Source of the DNA: Jidongwangia harbinensis
GTDB lineage: Bacteria > Actinomycetota > Actinomycetes > Mycobacteriales > Micromonosporaceae
Reading direction: 5' to 3'
NCBI RefSeq assembly: GCF_020216025.1
Contig: NZ_JAIWNC010000029.1
Span: 1 to 64,000, forward strand
Length of the DNA stretch: 64,000 nucleotides
Shown here: in pieces, positions 50,190 through 58,758 of the stretch
Numbering within the stretch: the stretch's first letter is position 1
How the letters are laid out: each line of letters starts with the position of its first letter
Notes under the pieces: model-generated
The model's input: only the letters and a program-made list of their open reading frames with translations
Told to the model about the DNA's origin: nothing
The model's database searches: none
Program-made: the position numbers and the translations under genes

Positions 50190-51665
50190 TTGGAACTGCT
50201 GCTGACCGTCTCGCGGGATCGGCCGGACACCCTGCGGACGCAGATCGAGGTGCAGCTGCGGACCGCGATCCGGGACGGCAGCCTGCGACCCGCCACCGTG
50301 GTGCCGTCCACCCGTGACCTGGCGGCGCAGCTCGGGTGCTCGCGCAGGGTGGTCGCCGACGCGTACGCCCAGCTCGCCGCGGAGGGTTACCTGGCGCTGC
50401 GGCAGGGCGCCCGGCCGCGGGTCGCGGACGGGCCGTTCCGCCCGGTCGCCGCGGAGGACCGTGGTGTTCCACCGGAGCGCTCCAGTGGAACACCACGGTC
50501 CCTGTTGCCCGACGCCACGCCCCCGGTCCGCTTCGACTTCCGGCCGGCCCGGCCGGACGTCTCCGCGTTTCCGCGCGAGGCCTGGAGCCGTTGCCTGCGC
50601 GACGCGGTCGGCGAGATCACCGTGGCGGATCTGGGGTACGGCGACCCGTTCGGGGTGGACGCGCTGCGCGAGAGCATCGCCGGTTACCTGGGTCGGGTCC
50701 GCGGCGTGGTCGCCGACCCGGCGTGCGTGGTGGTCACCAACGGCTATCTGCCGGGGCTCGGACTGGTCTGCCGCGCCCTGGCCGCCCGCGGCGCCCGGCG
50801 GATCGCGCTGGAGGACCCGAGCAGCTGGGACCACGACCACATCGTGGCGCGGGCCGGGCTCGAGCCGGTGCGCGTGCCGGTCGACGACCGGGGCCTGCGG
50901 GTCGACCTGCTGGACGCCGCGCACGTGCAGGCGGTGGTGCTCACCCCGGCCCACCAGCACCCCACCGGGGTGGTGCTCACGCCGGGCCGCCGCGCCGAAC
51001 TGGTCACCTGGCTGCGGCGGCACGACGCGATCGCGATCGAGGACGACTACGACGCCGAGTACCGCTACGACCGGCCGGCGGTGGGCGCGCTGCAGGGCCT
51101 GGACCGCGACCATGTGGTGTACGCCGGCACGGCCAGCAAGGTCCTCGCGCCGGCCCTGCGGCTCGGCTGGATGGTCGTGCCGGCCGCGCTCGCCGCGGAC
51201 ATCCGGCACGAGCGGATGCTGTCCGACCAGGGCACCGCCCGGATCGAGCAGCTGGCGTTCGCCCGTTTCCTGGAACGCGGCGACCTGGACCGGCACCTGC
51301 GCCGGATGCGGCTGCGGTACCGCGCCCGCCGCGACGTGATGATCGAGGCGCTGGCCGCCGACCTGCCGGGCGCGCGGGTCTGCGGCATCGCGGCCGGGCT
51401 CCATGTCACCGTCGAACTGCCCGGGGCCGGCGACGAGACCGGGATCCGGCGGGCCGCCGGGGCGGCCGGGATCGCGCTGGGCGCCCTGACCGACTACCGG
51501 ACCGGCCGGGACCGGCCGGCCACGCTGATCCTCGGGTACGCGCAGATGTCCGAGGGCCGGATCCGCGGCGGCGTGCACGAGCTGGCCCGGGTGATCCGGG
51601 ACGTTCGCCGGTCGGCGGCCGGAACACCGGCGGGCCGCCCGGCCGGCCGTGGTGAGGAGTATTAA
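50190..51665 (+). CDS. MocR-type (GntR/aminotransferase) regulator
   Basis: A 491-aa protein from a TTG start with GAGAGGGG about 6 nt upstream. Residues 1-75 form a GntR winged helix (TVVPSTRDLAAQLGCSRRVV). After a linker, residues 115-480 form a fold-type I PLP domain with the PLP Lys in AGTASKVLAPALRLGW and Asp in IEDDYDAEYRYD. MocR proteins use PLP and an amino compound to regulate a divergent gene, here the MFS exporter. The linker is encoded across a 46-nt palindrome. Confidence 0.92.
   Translation: MELLLTVSRDRPDTLRTQIEVQLRTAIRDGSLRPATVVPSTRDLAAQLGCSRRVVADAYAQLAAEGYLALRQGARPRVADGPFRPVAAEDRGVPPERSSGTPRSLLPDATPPVRFDFRPARPDVSAFPREAWSRCLRDAVGEITVADLGYGDPFGVDALRESIAGYLGRVRGVVADPACVVVTNGYLPGLGLVCRALAARGARRIALEDPSSWDHDHIVARAGLEPVRVPVDDRGLRVDLLDAAHVQAVVLTPAHQHPTGVVLTPGRRAELVTWLRRHDAIAIEDDYDAEYRYDRPAVGALQGLDRDHVVYAGTASKVLAPALRLGWMVVPAALAADIRHERMLSDQGTARIEQLAFARFLERGDLDRHLRRMRLRYRARRDVMIEALAADLPGARVCGIAAGLHVTVELPGAGDETGIRRAAGAAGIALGALTDYRTGRDRPATLILGYAQMSEGRIRGGVHELARVIRDVRRSAAGTPAGRPAGRGEEY
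50456..50501. repeat. 46-nt near-perfect palindrome inside MocR linker
   Basis: Arms GGACCGTGGTGTTCCAC and GTGGAACACCACGGTCC are exact reverse complements; the centre holds GGAGCGCTCC. Only one pair mismatches over the whole 46 nt. It encodes part of the inter-domain linker in frame, like an inserted palindromic element. Confidence 0.85.
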
Positions 51666-51685
51666 ACGCTTGCTTGTTCCGGAGG

Positions 51686-51701
51686 AAACCGCGGGGAAAC
51701 C
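51686..51701 (+). promoter_or_regulatory. GlnR-like half-site pair upstream of Nit1C cluster
   Basis: GAAAC-N6-GAAAC (51686-51690 and 51697-51701) has the half-site sequence and 11-nt step of actinobacterial GlnR boxes. It lies just upstream of TTGACT (51712-51717), a -35-like hexamer, and about 75 nt before the first gene. GlnR control would fit a nitrogen-starvation cluster. Confidence 0.45.
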
Positions 51702-51775
51702 GCCGGTGCCTTGACTGAGCCGCATCACCAGCCGCACACCGGGGGTTCCCGGGAGCGGCGGACGGAGGTGCCGCG

Positions 51776-52054
51776 ATGCCGGAACGGTACGTGTCGGTGC
51801 GCTGGCCGGACGGGCCCGCGCAGCGCATCTATTCGCCCTCGACGGTGGTCGAGGACTACTTCGCCGTCGGGCAGGCGTACCCGGTCGACGAGTTCGTGGC
51901 CACCTGCCGGGAGGCCCTGCTGATCGCCGGTGACCGGGTCCGGGCGGCGTACGGCTTCCCCTGCGGCAGCGCCTCCCGCTCGATCGCGCTGGTCGAGGCG
52001 CACGCCGCGGCGTTCCCGGACGGCGACGTCGTGGTCGAGGGGATAGGGTCGTGA
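51776..52054 (+). CDS. nitG: MSMEG_0570-family nitrogen-starvation protein (NitG-like)
   Basis: A 92-aa protein with GGAGGT 7 nt before its ATG. VRWPDGPAQRIYSPSTVVED, FAVGQAYPVDEFVATCREAL and AAYGFPCGSASRSIALVEAH match the small MSMEG_0570 family, found only in Nit1C clusters. Its biochemical role is unknown. It is the first gene of the operon, and its stop overlaps the GTG start of the flavin oxidoreductase. Confidence 0.88.
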   Translation: MPERYVSVRWPDGPAQRIYSPSTVVEDYFAVGQAYPVDEFVATCREALLIAGDRVRAAYGFPCGSASRSIALVEAHAAAFPDGDVVVEGIGS

Positions 52055-53358
52055 GCGCGCACCACGCGGTCGCCGTCGTCGGCGGTGGCCAGGCCGGGCT
52101 GTCGATGAGCTGGTACCTGCGGCAGCGCGGCGTCGACCACGTCGTCTTCGAGCGCGACCGGATCGGCCACGAGTGGCGGGACCGGCGCTGGGACTCGTTC
52201 TGCCTGGTCACCCCGAACTGGCAGTGCCGGCTTCCGGGGTTCCGGTACGACGGCGACGACCCGGACGGTTTCATGGCCGGCGCCGAGGTCGTCGACTATC
52301 TGGAGAGGTACGCCGCGTCGTTCGAACCGCCGGTGGCCGAGGGCGTCACGGTGACCCGGCTGCGCCGGAGCACCACCGGCGTCTTCCACCTCACCACCTC
52401 GGCCGGTCCGTGCACCGCCGACCAGGTGGTGGTCGCGACCGGTCCCTACCACGATCCGGCGGTGCCGCGGATCGCCGAGCGGCTGCCGGCCGGCGTCGTG
52501 CAGCTGCACTCCTCGCAGTACCGCGCCCCGGACCGGTTGCCGCCCGGCGCCGTGCTGGTGGTCGGCACCGGGCAGTCCGGCTGCCAGATCGCCGAGGACC
52601 TGCACCTGGCCGGGCGGCAGGTGCACCTGGCGGTGGGCAGTGCCCCGCGCGCCGCCCGGCGTTACCGGGGCCGCGACACGCTGGCCTGGCTGGAGGACAT
52701 GGGCCACTACGCCCGCGGCATCGACGAGTTCGCCGACGCCGACGCCGTCCGGCTGCGGGCCAACCACTACATGACCGGGCGCGGCGGGGGCCGCGACATC
52801 GACCTGCGGGCGTTCGCCCGCGACGGCATGCGGCTGTACGGGCGGCTGCGCACCGTCGACGGCCCGGCGGTGACGTTCGGCGACGGCCTCCGTGCCGACC
52901 TGGACAACGCCGACGCGGTCGCCGACGGCATCAAGGACGCCATCGACCGCTGGATCGACGGCCGGGGGATCGACGCGCCGGCCGAGGCCCGGTACGTCCC
53001 GGTGTGGCAGCCCGGCGCGCCGGTCGGGGCGATCGACCTGGCCGCCGAGGGCGTCACCGCGGTGGTCTGGGCCACCGGGTACCACCGCGACCACCGCTGG
53101 ATCGAGGTGCCGGTCTTCGACGGCCGCGGCTACCCGACCCACGAGCGCGGCGTGACCAGCTGCCCGGGCCTGTACTTCCTGGGCCTGCCCTGGCAGTACA
53201 CCTGGGGGTCGGGCCGGTTCGCCGGCGTGGCCCGCGACGCCGAGCACCTCTGCGCCGCGATCACCGCCACCCGCCGGCGCCAGGTCACCGAGGGGGTCAG
53301 CTGGTTGGCCGGCACCCCCACCGAGACCTACCCCGAGCTGGACCGGCTCGCGGCATGA
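52051..53358 (+). CDS. nitH: MSMEG_0569-family flavin-dependent oxidoreductase (NitH-like)
   Basis: A 435-aa flavoprotein monooxygenase-like enzyme. The FAD Rossmann motif VVGGGQAGLSMSWYL is at the N terminus and the NADPH motif VVVGTGQSGCQIAEDL near residue 170. Related conserved parts are HEWRDRRWDSFCLVTPNWQC and a C-terminal WATGYHRDHRWIEVP. The family occurs as a core member of Nit1C clusters, linked to cyanide assimilation in Pseudomonas and to nitrogen starvation in cyanobacteria and mycobacteria. Both ends overlap neighbouring genes by 4 nt. Confidence 0.92.
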   Translation: MSAHHAVAVVGGGQAGLSMSWYLRQRGVDHVVFERDRIGHEWRDRRWDSFCLVTPNWQCRLPGFRYDGDDPDGFMAGAEVVDYLERYAASFEPPVAEGVTVTRLRRSTTGVFHLTTSAGPCTADQVVVATGPYHDPAVPRIAERLPAGVVQLHSSQYRAPDRLPPGAVLVVGTGQSGCQIAEDLHLAGRQVHLAVGSAPRAARRYRGRDTLAWLEDMGHYARGIDEFADADAVRLRANHYMTGRGGGRDIDLRAFARDGMRLYGRLRTVDGPAVTFGDGLRADLDNADAVADGIKDAIDRWIDGRGIDAPAEARYVPVWQPGAPVGAIDLAAEGVTAVVWATGYHRDHRWIEVPVFDGRGYPTHERGVTSCPGLYFLGLPWQYTWGSGRFAGVARDAEHLCAAITATRRRQVTEGVSWLAGTPTETYPELDRLAA

Positions 53359-54155
53359 ACGACGCACACCGCCACCTCGGGCTGCTTCCCGCGTACCCGT
53401 TCTACGGCGGGCCGCCGGTCCGCCCCGACGTGACCGCCCGCGCCACCATCGACGAGCTGATCGCCGACCTGGACGCGGAGGGCACCGAACGGGCGCTGAT
53501 CCTGCCGAACTACGGCGTCCCCGACCCGGACGTGGCGTTCGCCCTCAACGACCTGGTGGTGGAGGCGGCGCAGCGCGACGACCGGATCCGCTGTGGGCTC
53601 TGGGTGTCGTCGCGGGCCGCCGACGCCGCCCGGACGGCCCGGGCGCTGCGCCTGGCCGGCGAGGACGGCGTCCGGGCGCTGAAGCTGAGCTTCCTGCTCG
53701 GCGGCACCGCCGACGATCCCGGCCTGGAACCGATCTTCGCCGCCGCCCGCGAGCACGACCTGGTGGTGCACGTGCACACCTCGCCCGGCGCGGCCTCCGA
53801 CATCGACCGGGTCGGCACGCTCGTCGACCGGTACGGCGACCACGTCAAGGTGCACCTGGTGCACTTCGGCGGCGGCATGAGCGGTCACATCAAGCTGATC
53901 GGCTCGCGGTTCTTCGACTGGATCGCGGCCGGCAAACAGGTCTACACCGACCTGTCCTGGGCCATCGGGTTCGCCCCCCGATGGCTCGCCGAGGAGATCG
54001 ACCGGCGCGGCCTCGGCCACGACCGGGTGCTGTTCGCCAGCGACGAACCCTGGGGGGACCACGCCGGGGAGTCGGCCCGCCTGCGGGCCGTCGTCGCCGG
54101 CCGGGAACTGTCCGACGCCGTCTTCCGCTCCACATTCGACAAGCTCTACGCCTGA
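53355..54155 (+). CDS. Amidohydrolase-2-type metal hydrolase of Nit1C cluster
   Basis: A 266-aa TIM-barrel amidohydrolase. Metal-binding candidates are HRHLGLLPAYPFYGG at the start (a variant HxH), HVHTSPGAASDIDR and HLVHFGGGMSG in the middle, and a terminal Asp in RVLFASDEPWG. It likely hydrolyses a C-N or C-C bond in a small metabolite made by the cluster. It overlaps the flavin gene by 4 nt (ATGA). Not every Nit1C cluster carries it. Confidence 0.85.
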   Translation: MNDAHRHLGLLPAYPFYGGPPVRPDVTARATIDELIADLDAEGTERALILPNYGVPDPDVAFALNDLVVEAAQRDDRIRCGLWVSSRAADAARTARALRLAGEDGVRALKLSFLLGGTADDPGLEPIFAAAREHDLVVHVHTSPGAASDIDRVGTLVDRYGDHVKVHLVHFGGGMSGHIKLIGSRFFDWIAAGKQVYTDLSWAIGFAPRWLAEEIDRRGLGHDRVLFASDEPWGDHAGESARLRAVVAGRELSDAVFRSTFDKLYA

Positions 54156-54166
54156 AGGAGACCGCC

Positions 54167-54679
54167 ATGACCGACCTGACCGAACTCGAGCAGAAGAGCC
54201 TCGACGAGATCCCGCACCCGGCCCTCGCCGACGGGTCCAGCATCTACGGCGGCACCAAGGTGTTCCCCGACTACCAGGCCGAGGAGGGGCAGAGCTACTT
54301 CACCCTGGTGCACGGCATCGCGCACGAGTCGTCGGTCAGCTTCGTCGCGGTGCTGCAGGCCACCCGGGCGCTGCGCAAGGGCTTCGAGTCGGCCATCTAC
54401 TTCTACGGCCCCGGGTCGCTGAACTGCCTGGCCACCCGCGGCTTCCCGACCACCGGCACCTCGGCGTTCCCGGGCGAGCACAACCTCAACAACTCGTTGG
54501 CCACGTTCATCGCCGAGGGCGGCAAGGTGTACTGCTGCCGGTTCGGCCTGAGCCTGCACGGCGCCCGCGAGGAGGACCTGATCGCCGGCGTCATCCCGAC
54601 CCACCCGCTCGACGTGCAGGACGCGCTGATCCACTACGCCCGCAAGGGCGCCATCATCAACTCGACCTACATGTTCTAA
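54167..54679 (+). CDS. nitB: MSMEG_0572/Sll0783-family nitrogen-starvation protein (NitB-like)
   Basis: A 170-aa protein, GAAGGAG 6 nt before the ATG. IYGGTKVFPDYQAEEGQSYF, ALRKGFESAIYFYGPGSLNC, GFPTTGTSAFPGEHNLNNSL and VYCCRFGLSLHGAREEDLI are strongly conserved in this family, which is restricted to Nit1C clusters. The fold resembles DsrE-like sulfur-relay proteins in outline, but the function is not established. It ends with TAATG, coupling it to the radical SAM gene. Confidence 0.92.
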   Translation: MTDLTELEQKSLDEIPHPALADGSSIYGGTKVFPDYQAEEGQSYFTLVHGIAHESSVSFVAVLQATRALRKGFESAIYFYGPGSLNCLATRGFPTTGTSAFPGEHNLNNSLATFIAEGGKVYCCRFGLSLHGAREEDLIAGVIPTHPLDVQDALIHYARKGAIINSTYMF

Positions 54680-55731
54680 TGTCCGTCGATCTCCGATCCG
54701 ACCTGGCGGTGCGCGGCGTGCGGGTGGCGACACCCGTGCGCCGCCCCGCGGGGGCCGGTCCCAGCGACGACGGGCACCTGGTCATCGACGGCGCGAACGC
54801 CGCCCTGCCGATCGATCCGGCCAGCCCGTATGAGGTCCGCGACGACCGGGTCTGGCTCGGGGACACCGACACCGGCCTGTCCCTGCAGGTGGTGCGCCGC
54901 CCCCGGTTCTACGACCTGACCACCGCCGACGGCGTGCGCTACGAGCAGATCGCCCGGCTGCACGGCGCGGACGTGCTGGCCACCACCGTGGTGCAGACCT
55001 GCATCCGGTACGCCGAGGACCAGCGGTGCCGGTTCTGCACCATCGAGGAGCCGCTGCGCACCGGCAGCACGGTCGCCGCCAAGACCCCGGCCCAGCTGGC
55101 CGAGGTGGCCGAGGCGGCGGTCCGCCTGGACGGGGTCCGCCAGATGGTGCTGACCACCGGCACCACCGCGGGCCCGGACCGCGGGGCGCGCACCCTGGTC
55201 CGCGCCGTGCGGGCGGTGCTCGGCGCGGTACCCGGCCTGCCGGTCCAGGTGCAGATCGAGCCGCCCGGCGACCTGGCGGTGCTGGACGACCTGCGGGCGG
55301 CCGGCGCGTCGTCGATCGGCATCCACGCCGAGTCCCTCGACGACGAGGTACGGCGGCGGTGGATGCCCGGCAAGGGCAGCGTCCCGCTGGCCGAGTACGA
55401 GGCCGCCTGGGACCACGCGGTGCGGGTGTTCGGCCGCAACCAGGTGTCCACGTACCTGCTGATCGGCCTCGGCGAGGACCCGGACGAACTGGTCGCCGGG
55501 GCGGCCGGGCTGATCCGGCGCGGGGTCTACCCGTTCGTGGTGCCGTTCCGGCCGATGGCCGGCACCCTGGCCCGCCGCGACGGCCACCCCGCACCGCCGC
55601 CGTCGCTGGTGCGGGACGTCTCCGAACGGGTTGCCGCGCTGCTGCGCGCGGCGGGGATGCTCGGCGCCGACCAGAAGGCCGGCTGTGCCGCGTGCGGTGC
55701 CTGCGGCGTGCTGCGGGCGGCCGGCGGATGA
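54679..55731 (+). CDS. nitD: MSMEG_0568-family radical SAM protein (NitD-like)
   Basis: A 350-aa radical SAM enzyme with an unusual CX8CX2C cluster motif (CIRYAEDQRCRFC) at about residues 112-124, close to the biotin/lipoyl-synthase-like group. GIHAESLDDEVRRRWMPGKG and TYLLIGLGEDPDELVAGAAG belong to the barrel. The C-terminal CAACGAC cluster may bind an auxiliary Fe-S centre. It overlaps its upstream gene by one base and its downstream gene by 4 nt. It is a core Nit1C member; the reaction is unknown. Confidence 0.93.
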   Translation: MSVDLRSDLAVRGVRVATPVRRPAGAGPSDDGHLVIDGANAALPIDPASPYEVRDDRVWLGDTDTGLSLQVVRRPRFYDLTTADGVRYEQIARLHGADVLATTVVQTCIRYAEDQRCRFCTIEEPLRTGSTVAAKTPAQLAEVAEAAVRLDGVRQMVLTTGTTAGPDRGARTLVRAVRAVLGAVPGLPVQVQIEPPGDLAVLDDLRAAGASSIGIHAESLDDEVRRRWMPGKGSVPLAEYEAAWDHAVRVFGRNQVSTYLLIGLGEDPDELVAGAAGLIRRGVYPFVVPFRPMAGTLARRDGHPAPPPSLVRDVSERVAALLRAAGMLGADQKAGCAACGACGVLRAAGG

Positions 55732-57092
55732 CCGACCTCGTCCCCGCCCTGCTCGGTGCACCGCCCGCGTCGTTCCAGATCTCGCCGGCCGCCGACCAGC
55801 GCGACTACCGCCGGTTGCGCCGGCGGGTGTTCGTGGACGAGCAGGGCCTGTTCGACCGCACCGACGCCGACGAGCGCGACGACGACCCGCGCACCGTGGT
55901 GCTGCTGGCCCGGGCGCCGGACGGCACGGTGCTCGGCGGGGTCCGGGTCGGCCCGGCCGGCGCCGGCCCGGACATCGGCTGGTGGGCCGGCAGCCGGCTG
56001 GTCGTCGACCCCGCCGTCCGCGGCGCGCGCGGCATCGGGCCGGCGCTGGTCCGGGCCGCCTGCGCGTACGCCGAGAACGCCGGGGCGCTGCGCTTCGACG
56101 CCACCGTCCAGTCCCGCCACGAGCCGATGTTCCGGCGCCTGGGCTGGCGGGCGGTGCGCCGGGCGCCGGTGGCCGGCCGCCCGCACGTCCTGATGCGCTG
56201 GCCGATCGGCCGGATCGCCGCCCTGGCCGCCGCCACGAAGAATCCGCTCGGCCCGCTGCTGCGCGACCTGCTGCCCGGCGGGACCGGCTTCGTCGGCGAC
56301 GACGGCGCACCGGTGCCCGGCACCGACCTGGTCGCCGCGTGCGACGCGATCCTGCCGTCCATGGTGGAACGTGACCCGGACTGGGCCGGCTGGTGCGCGG
56401 TGCTGGTCAACGTCAACGACCTGGCGGCGATGGGCGCCGAACCGGTCGGCCTGCTCAACGCGGTCGGCGCCCGGGACGCCGCCTTCGCCGCGCGGATCCT
56501 CGCCGGACTCCGGCGCGGTGCTGCCGCGTACGGGATCCCGATCCTCGGCGGGCACACCCAGCTCGGCGTGCCCGCGGCCCTGTCCGCGACGGCGCTCGGG
56601 CGCACCGCGCACCCGGTGCCCGGCGGTGGCGGGCGGCCCGGCGACCGGGTCCGGCTGACCGCCGACCTCGGCGGGCGCTGGCGGCCCGGCCACCACGGCC
56701 GGCAGTGGGACTCGACCACCCACCGCAGTGCGGCGGAACTGCGCCGGCTCACCTCGTTCGTCGCGGCGGCCCGCCCAGCCGCCGCCAAGGACGTCTCGAT
56801 GGCCGGCATCGCCGGGACCCTCGGCATGCTCGCCGAGGCCGGCGGGTGCGGGGCGATCCTCGACGTCGCCCGGGTGCCGCGCCCGGCCGGCGCGACGACG
56901 GGGGACTGGCTGACCTGTTTCCCGGGCTTCGCCATGGTCACCGCCGGGGACCTGGCTACCGCGGCGCCCGCGCCCGCGGTCACCGCCCGGTGCGGCGAAC
57001 TCACCGCCGGCCGGGGCGTCCGGCTGCGCTGGCCGGACGGCGAACTCACCGACGCGATCGACGCCGGTGTCACGGGATTGGGGACGGCATGA
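55728..57092 (+). CDS. GNAT acetyltransferase - AIR synthase-like fusion (NitE/NitF-like)
   Basis: A 454-aa two-domain protein. Residues 1-165 are a GNAT-type acyltransferase (MSMEG_0567/Sll0786 type: RRLRRRVFVDEQGLFDRTDA, VVDPAVRGARGIGPALVRAA). Residues 180-454 are an AIR synthase-like (sll0787) ATP-grasp-related domain with VNVNDLAAMGAEPVGLLNAV, ILGGHTQLGVPAALSATALG and KDVSMAGIAGTLGMLAE. In cyanobacteria these are two proteins; the mycobacterial homologue is fused. Overlaps of 4 nt at both ends show tight coupling. Confidence 0.92.
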   Translation: MTDLVPALLGAPPASFQISPAADQRDYRRLRRRVFVDEQGLFDRTDADERDDDPRTVVLLARAPDGTVLGGVRVGPAGAGPDIGWWAGSRLVVDPAVRGARGIGPALVRAACAYAENAGALRFDATVQSRHEPMFRRLGWRAVRRAPVAGRPHVLMRWPIGRIAALAAATKNPLGPLLRDLLPGGTGFVGDDGAPVPGTDLVAACDAILPSMVERDPDWAGWCAVLVNVNDLAAMGAEPVGLLNAVGARDAAFAARILAGLRRGAAAYGIPILGGHTQLGVPAALSATALGRTAHPVPGGGGRPGDRVRLTADLGGRWRPGHHGRQWDSTTHRSAAELRRLTSFVAAARPAAAKDVSMAGIAGTLGMLAEAGGCGAILDVARVPRPAGATTGDWLTCFPGFAMVTAGDLATAAPAPAVTARCGELTAGRGVRLRWPDGELTDAIDAGVTGLGTA

Positions 57093-57922
57093 CGGTGATC
57101 AGGATGGCCGCGGTGGCCGACGAGTTCGACCGCGACCTGGACGGCGACTTCGCCCGCATCGAGAAGCTGATCGAGTCGGCCCGCGCCGACGGCGTACACC
57201 TGCTCGCCCTTCCCGAGGCCTGCCTCGGCGGTTATCTCGCCCACCTCGACGGCGGCGCCGACCAGCCGCCCGCGCTGCGCCTGGACTCTCCGGAGATCGC
57301 CCGCCTGGTCGAACTGGCCGGCAGCATGGTGGTCTGCGCCGGGTACTGCGAGGCCGACGGCGACCGCCGGTACAACAGCGTGGTCTGCGTCGGCGCCGGG
57401 CGGGTGCTCGGCAACCACCGCAAGGTGCACCAGCCGCTTCGGGAGAACGCCAGCTACGCCTCCGGCGACACGTTCGCGGCGTTCGACACTCCGGTCGGCC
57501 GGATCGGGCTGATGATCTGCTACGACAAGGCGTTCCCGGAGTCCGCCCGGATGCTGGCCCTGGACGGCGCCGAGATCATCGTCTGCGTGTCGGCGTGGCC
57601 GGGCAGCCGCACCGACGCCCCCGCCGACCTCGCCGAGGACCGCTGGACCCGCCGCTTCGACCTGTTCGACCGGGCCCGGGCGCTGGAGAACCAGGTGGTC
57701 TGGCTGTCGGCCAACCAGGCCGGCACGTTCGGCTCGCTGCGCTTCGTCAGCAGCGCCAAGGTGGTCGACCCGGGCGGCGACGTGCTGGCCACCACCGGCA
57801 CCGCGGCCGGGGTGGCGGTCGCCGACGTACCGGTGGCCGGGGTGATCGCCGCGGCCCGCCGCTCGATGGGGCACCTGCGGGACCGCCGGCCGGAGGCGTA
57901 CCCGGCGCTGTCGACGGTCTGA
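57089..57922 (+). CDS. nitC: Nit1-type nitrilase (NitC-like)
   Basis: A 277-aa carbon-nitrogen hydrolase. The full catalytic triad is present: E43 in LLALPEACLGG, K112 in GNHRKVHQP and nucleophile C144 in LMICYDKAFPE. It should hydrolyse a nitrile or amide, consistent with the Nit1C role. It is shorter than the cyanobacterial Nit6803 group. The ATG overlaps the fusion gene stop. It is followed after 2 bp by a same-length paralogue without the triad. Confidence 0.92.
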   Translation: MTVIRMAAVADEFDRDLDGDFARIEKLIESARADGVHLLALPEACLGGYLAHLDGGADQPPALRLDSPEIARLVELAGSMVVCAGYCEADGDRRYNSVVCVGAGRVLGNHRKVHQPLRENASYASGDTFAAFDTPVGRIGLMICYDKAFPESARMLALDGAEIIVCVSAWPGSRTDAPADLAEDRWTRRFDLFDRARALENQVVWLSANQAGTFGSLRFVSSAKVVDPGGDVLATTGTAAGVAVADVPVAGVIAAARRSMGHLRDRRPEAYPALSTV

Positions 57923-57924
57923 GG

Positions 57925-58758
57925 ATGGCCGTCACCCGGATCGCCGCCGCCGCGGCCCACTTCGGCCGCGACCTCGACTACGACCTCGCCCGGATCGGCA
58001 AGCTGGTGGCCGACGCGCGCTCGGCCGGCGCCCGGCTGCTGGTGCTGCCGGACGCGGCGCTCGGCGGGTACCTGGCCGACCTGCGCCACCCCGACCCGGC
58101 GGCGCTGCCGCCCGCGTTCGCCCACGACGACCCGGTGCTGAACCAGGTCGCCGCGCTGGCCGGCGACCTGGTGGTGTGCGTCGGCTACTGCGAGGCGGAC
58201 GGCGAGCTGCGCTACAACGCGGCGGTCTGCGTCACCGGCGACGGCGTGCTGGGCCGGCACCGCAAGGTGCACCTGCCGGCCGCGGAGAGCAGTGTGTACG
58301 CGGCCGGCGACACGTTCGCGGCGTTCGACACCCCGGTCGGCCGGATCGGCATGCTGATCGACTACGACAAGACGTTCCCCGAGTCGGCCCGCAGCCTGGC
58401 GCTGGACGGCGCGCAGATCGTCGCCTGCCTGTCCGCCTGGCCGGCCAGCATCACCAACCAGGCGCCGAAACTGGCCCAGGACCGCCAGTCCCGGCTGTTC
58501 GACCTGTACGACTGCGCCCGCGCCGCGGAGAACCAGATCGTCGTGGTGTCGGCCAACCAGACCGGGGCGGTCGGCGGGATGCGCTTCCTCGGTCAGGCCA
58601 AGGTCGTCGGCCCGGCCGGCAACGTCCTGGCCCGGACCTGGGCCAAGGCCGGGCTGGCCACCGCCGAACTGGACGTGGCCGCGGAGATCGCCACCGCCCG
58701 GCGGGTGCTCAGCCACCTCGACGAGCTGCGCGCGGACAGCTACCGGACGAAGCGGTGA
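57925..58758 (+). CDS. Nitrilase-fold paralogue lacking catalytic Cys and Glu
   Basis: A 277-aa homologue of the preceding nitrilase and surely a tandem duplicate (LGRHRKVHLP, AAGDTFAAFDTPVGRIG, DYDKTFPESARSLALDGAQI). The triad is changed: E43 becomes D43 (LVLPDAALGG), the nucleophile Cys becomes D146 (LIDYDKTFPE), and only K114 remains. The frame is intact and conserved throughout, so it is not decaying. It may pair with the active copy as a regulatory subunit, bind a ligand, or catalyse different chemistry. Confidence 0.9.
   Translation: MAVTRIAAAAAHFGRDLDYDLARIGKLVADARSAGARLLVLPDAALGGYLADLRHPDPAALPPAFAHDDPVLNQVAALAGDLVVCVGYCEADGELRYNAAVCVTGDGVLGRHRKVHLPAAESSVYAAGDTFAAFDTPVGRIGMLIDYDKTFPESARSLALDGAQIVACLSAWPASITNQAPKLAQDRQSRLFDLYDCARAAENQIVVVSANQTGAVGGMRFLGQAKVVGPAGNVLARTWAKAGLATAELDVAAEIATARRVLSHLDELRADSYRTKR

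Noticed and set aside
50124..52274. N-terminal extension of the MFS gene to 1139 codons
   Set aside because: The extension is antisense to the MocR and nitG/nitH genes and has no coding character; the ATG at 50123 starts the first MFS helix.
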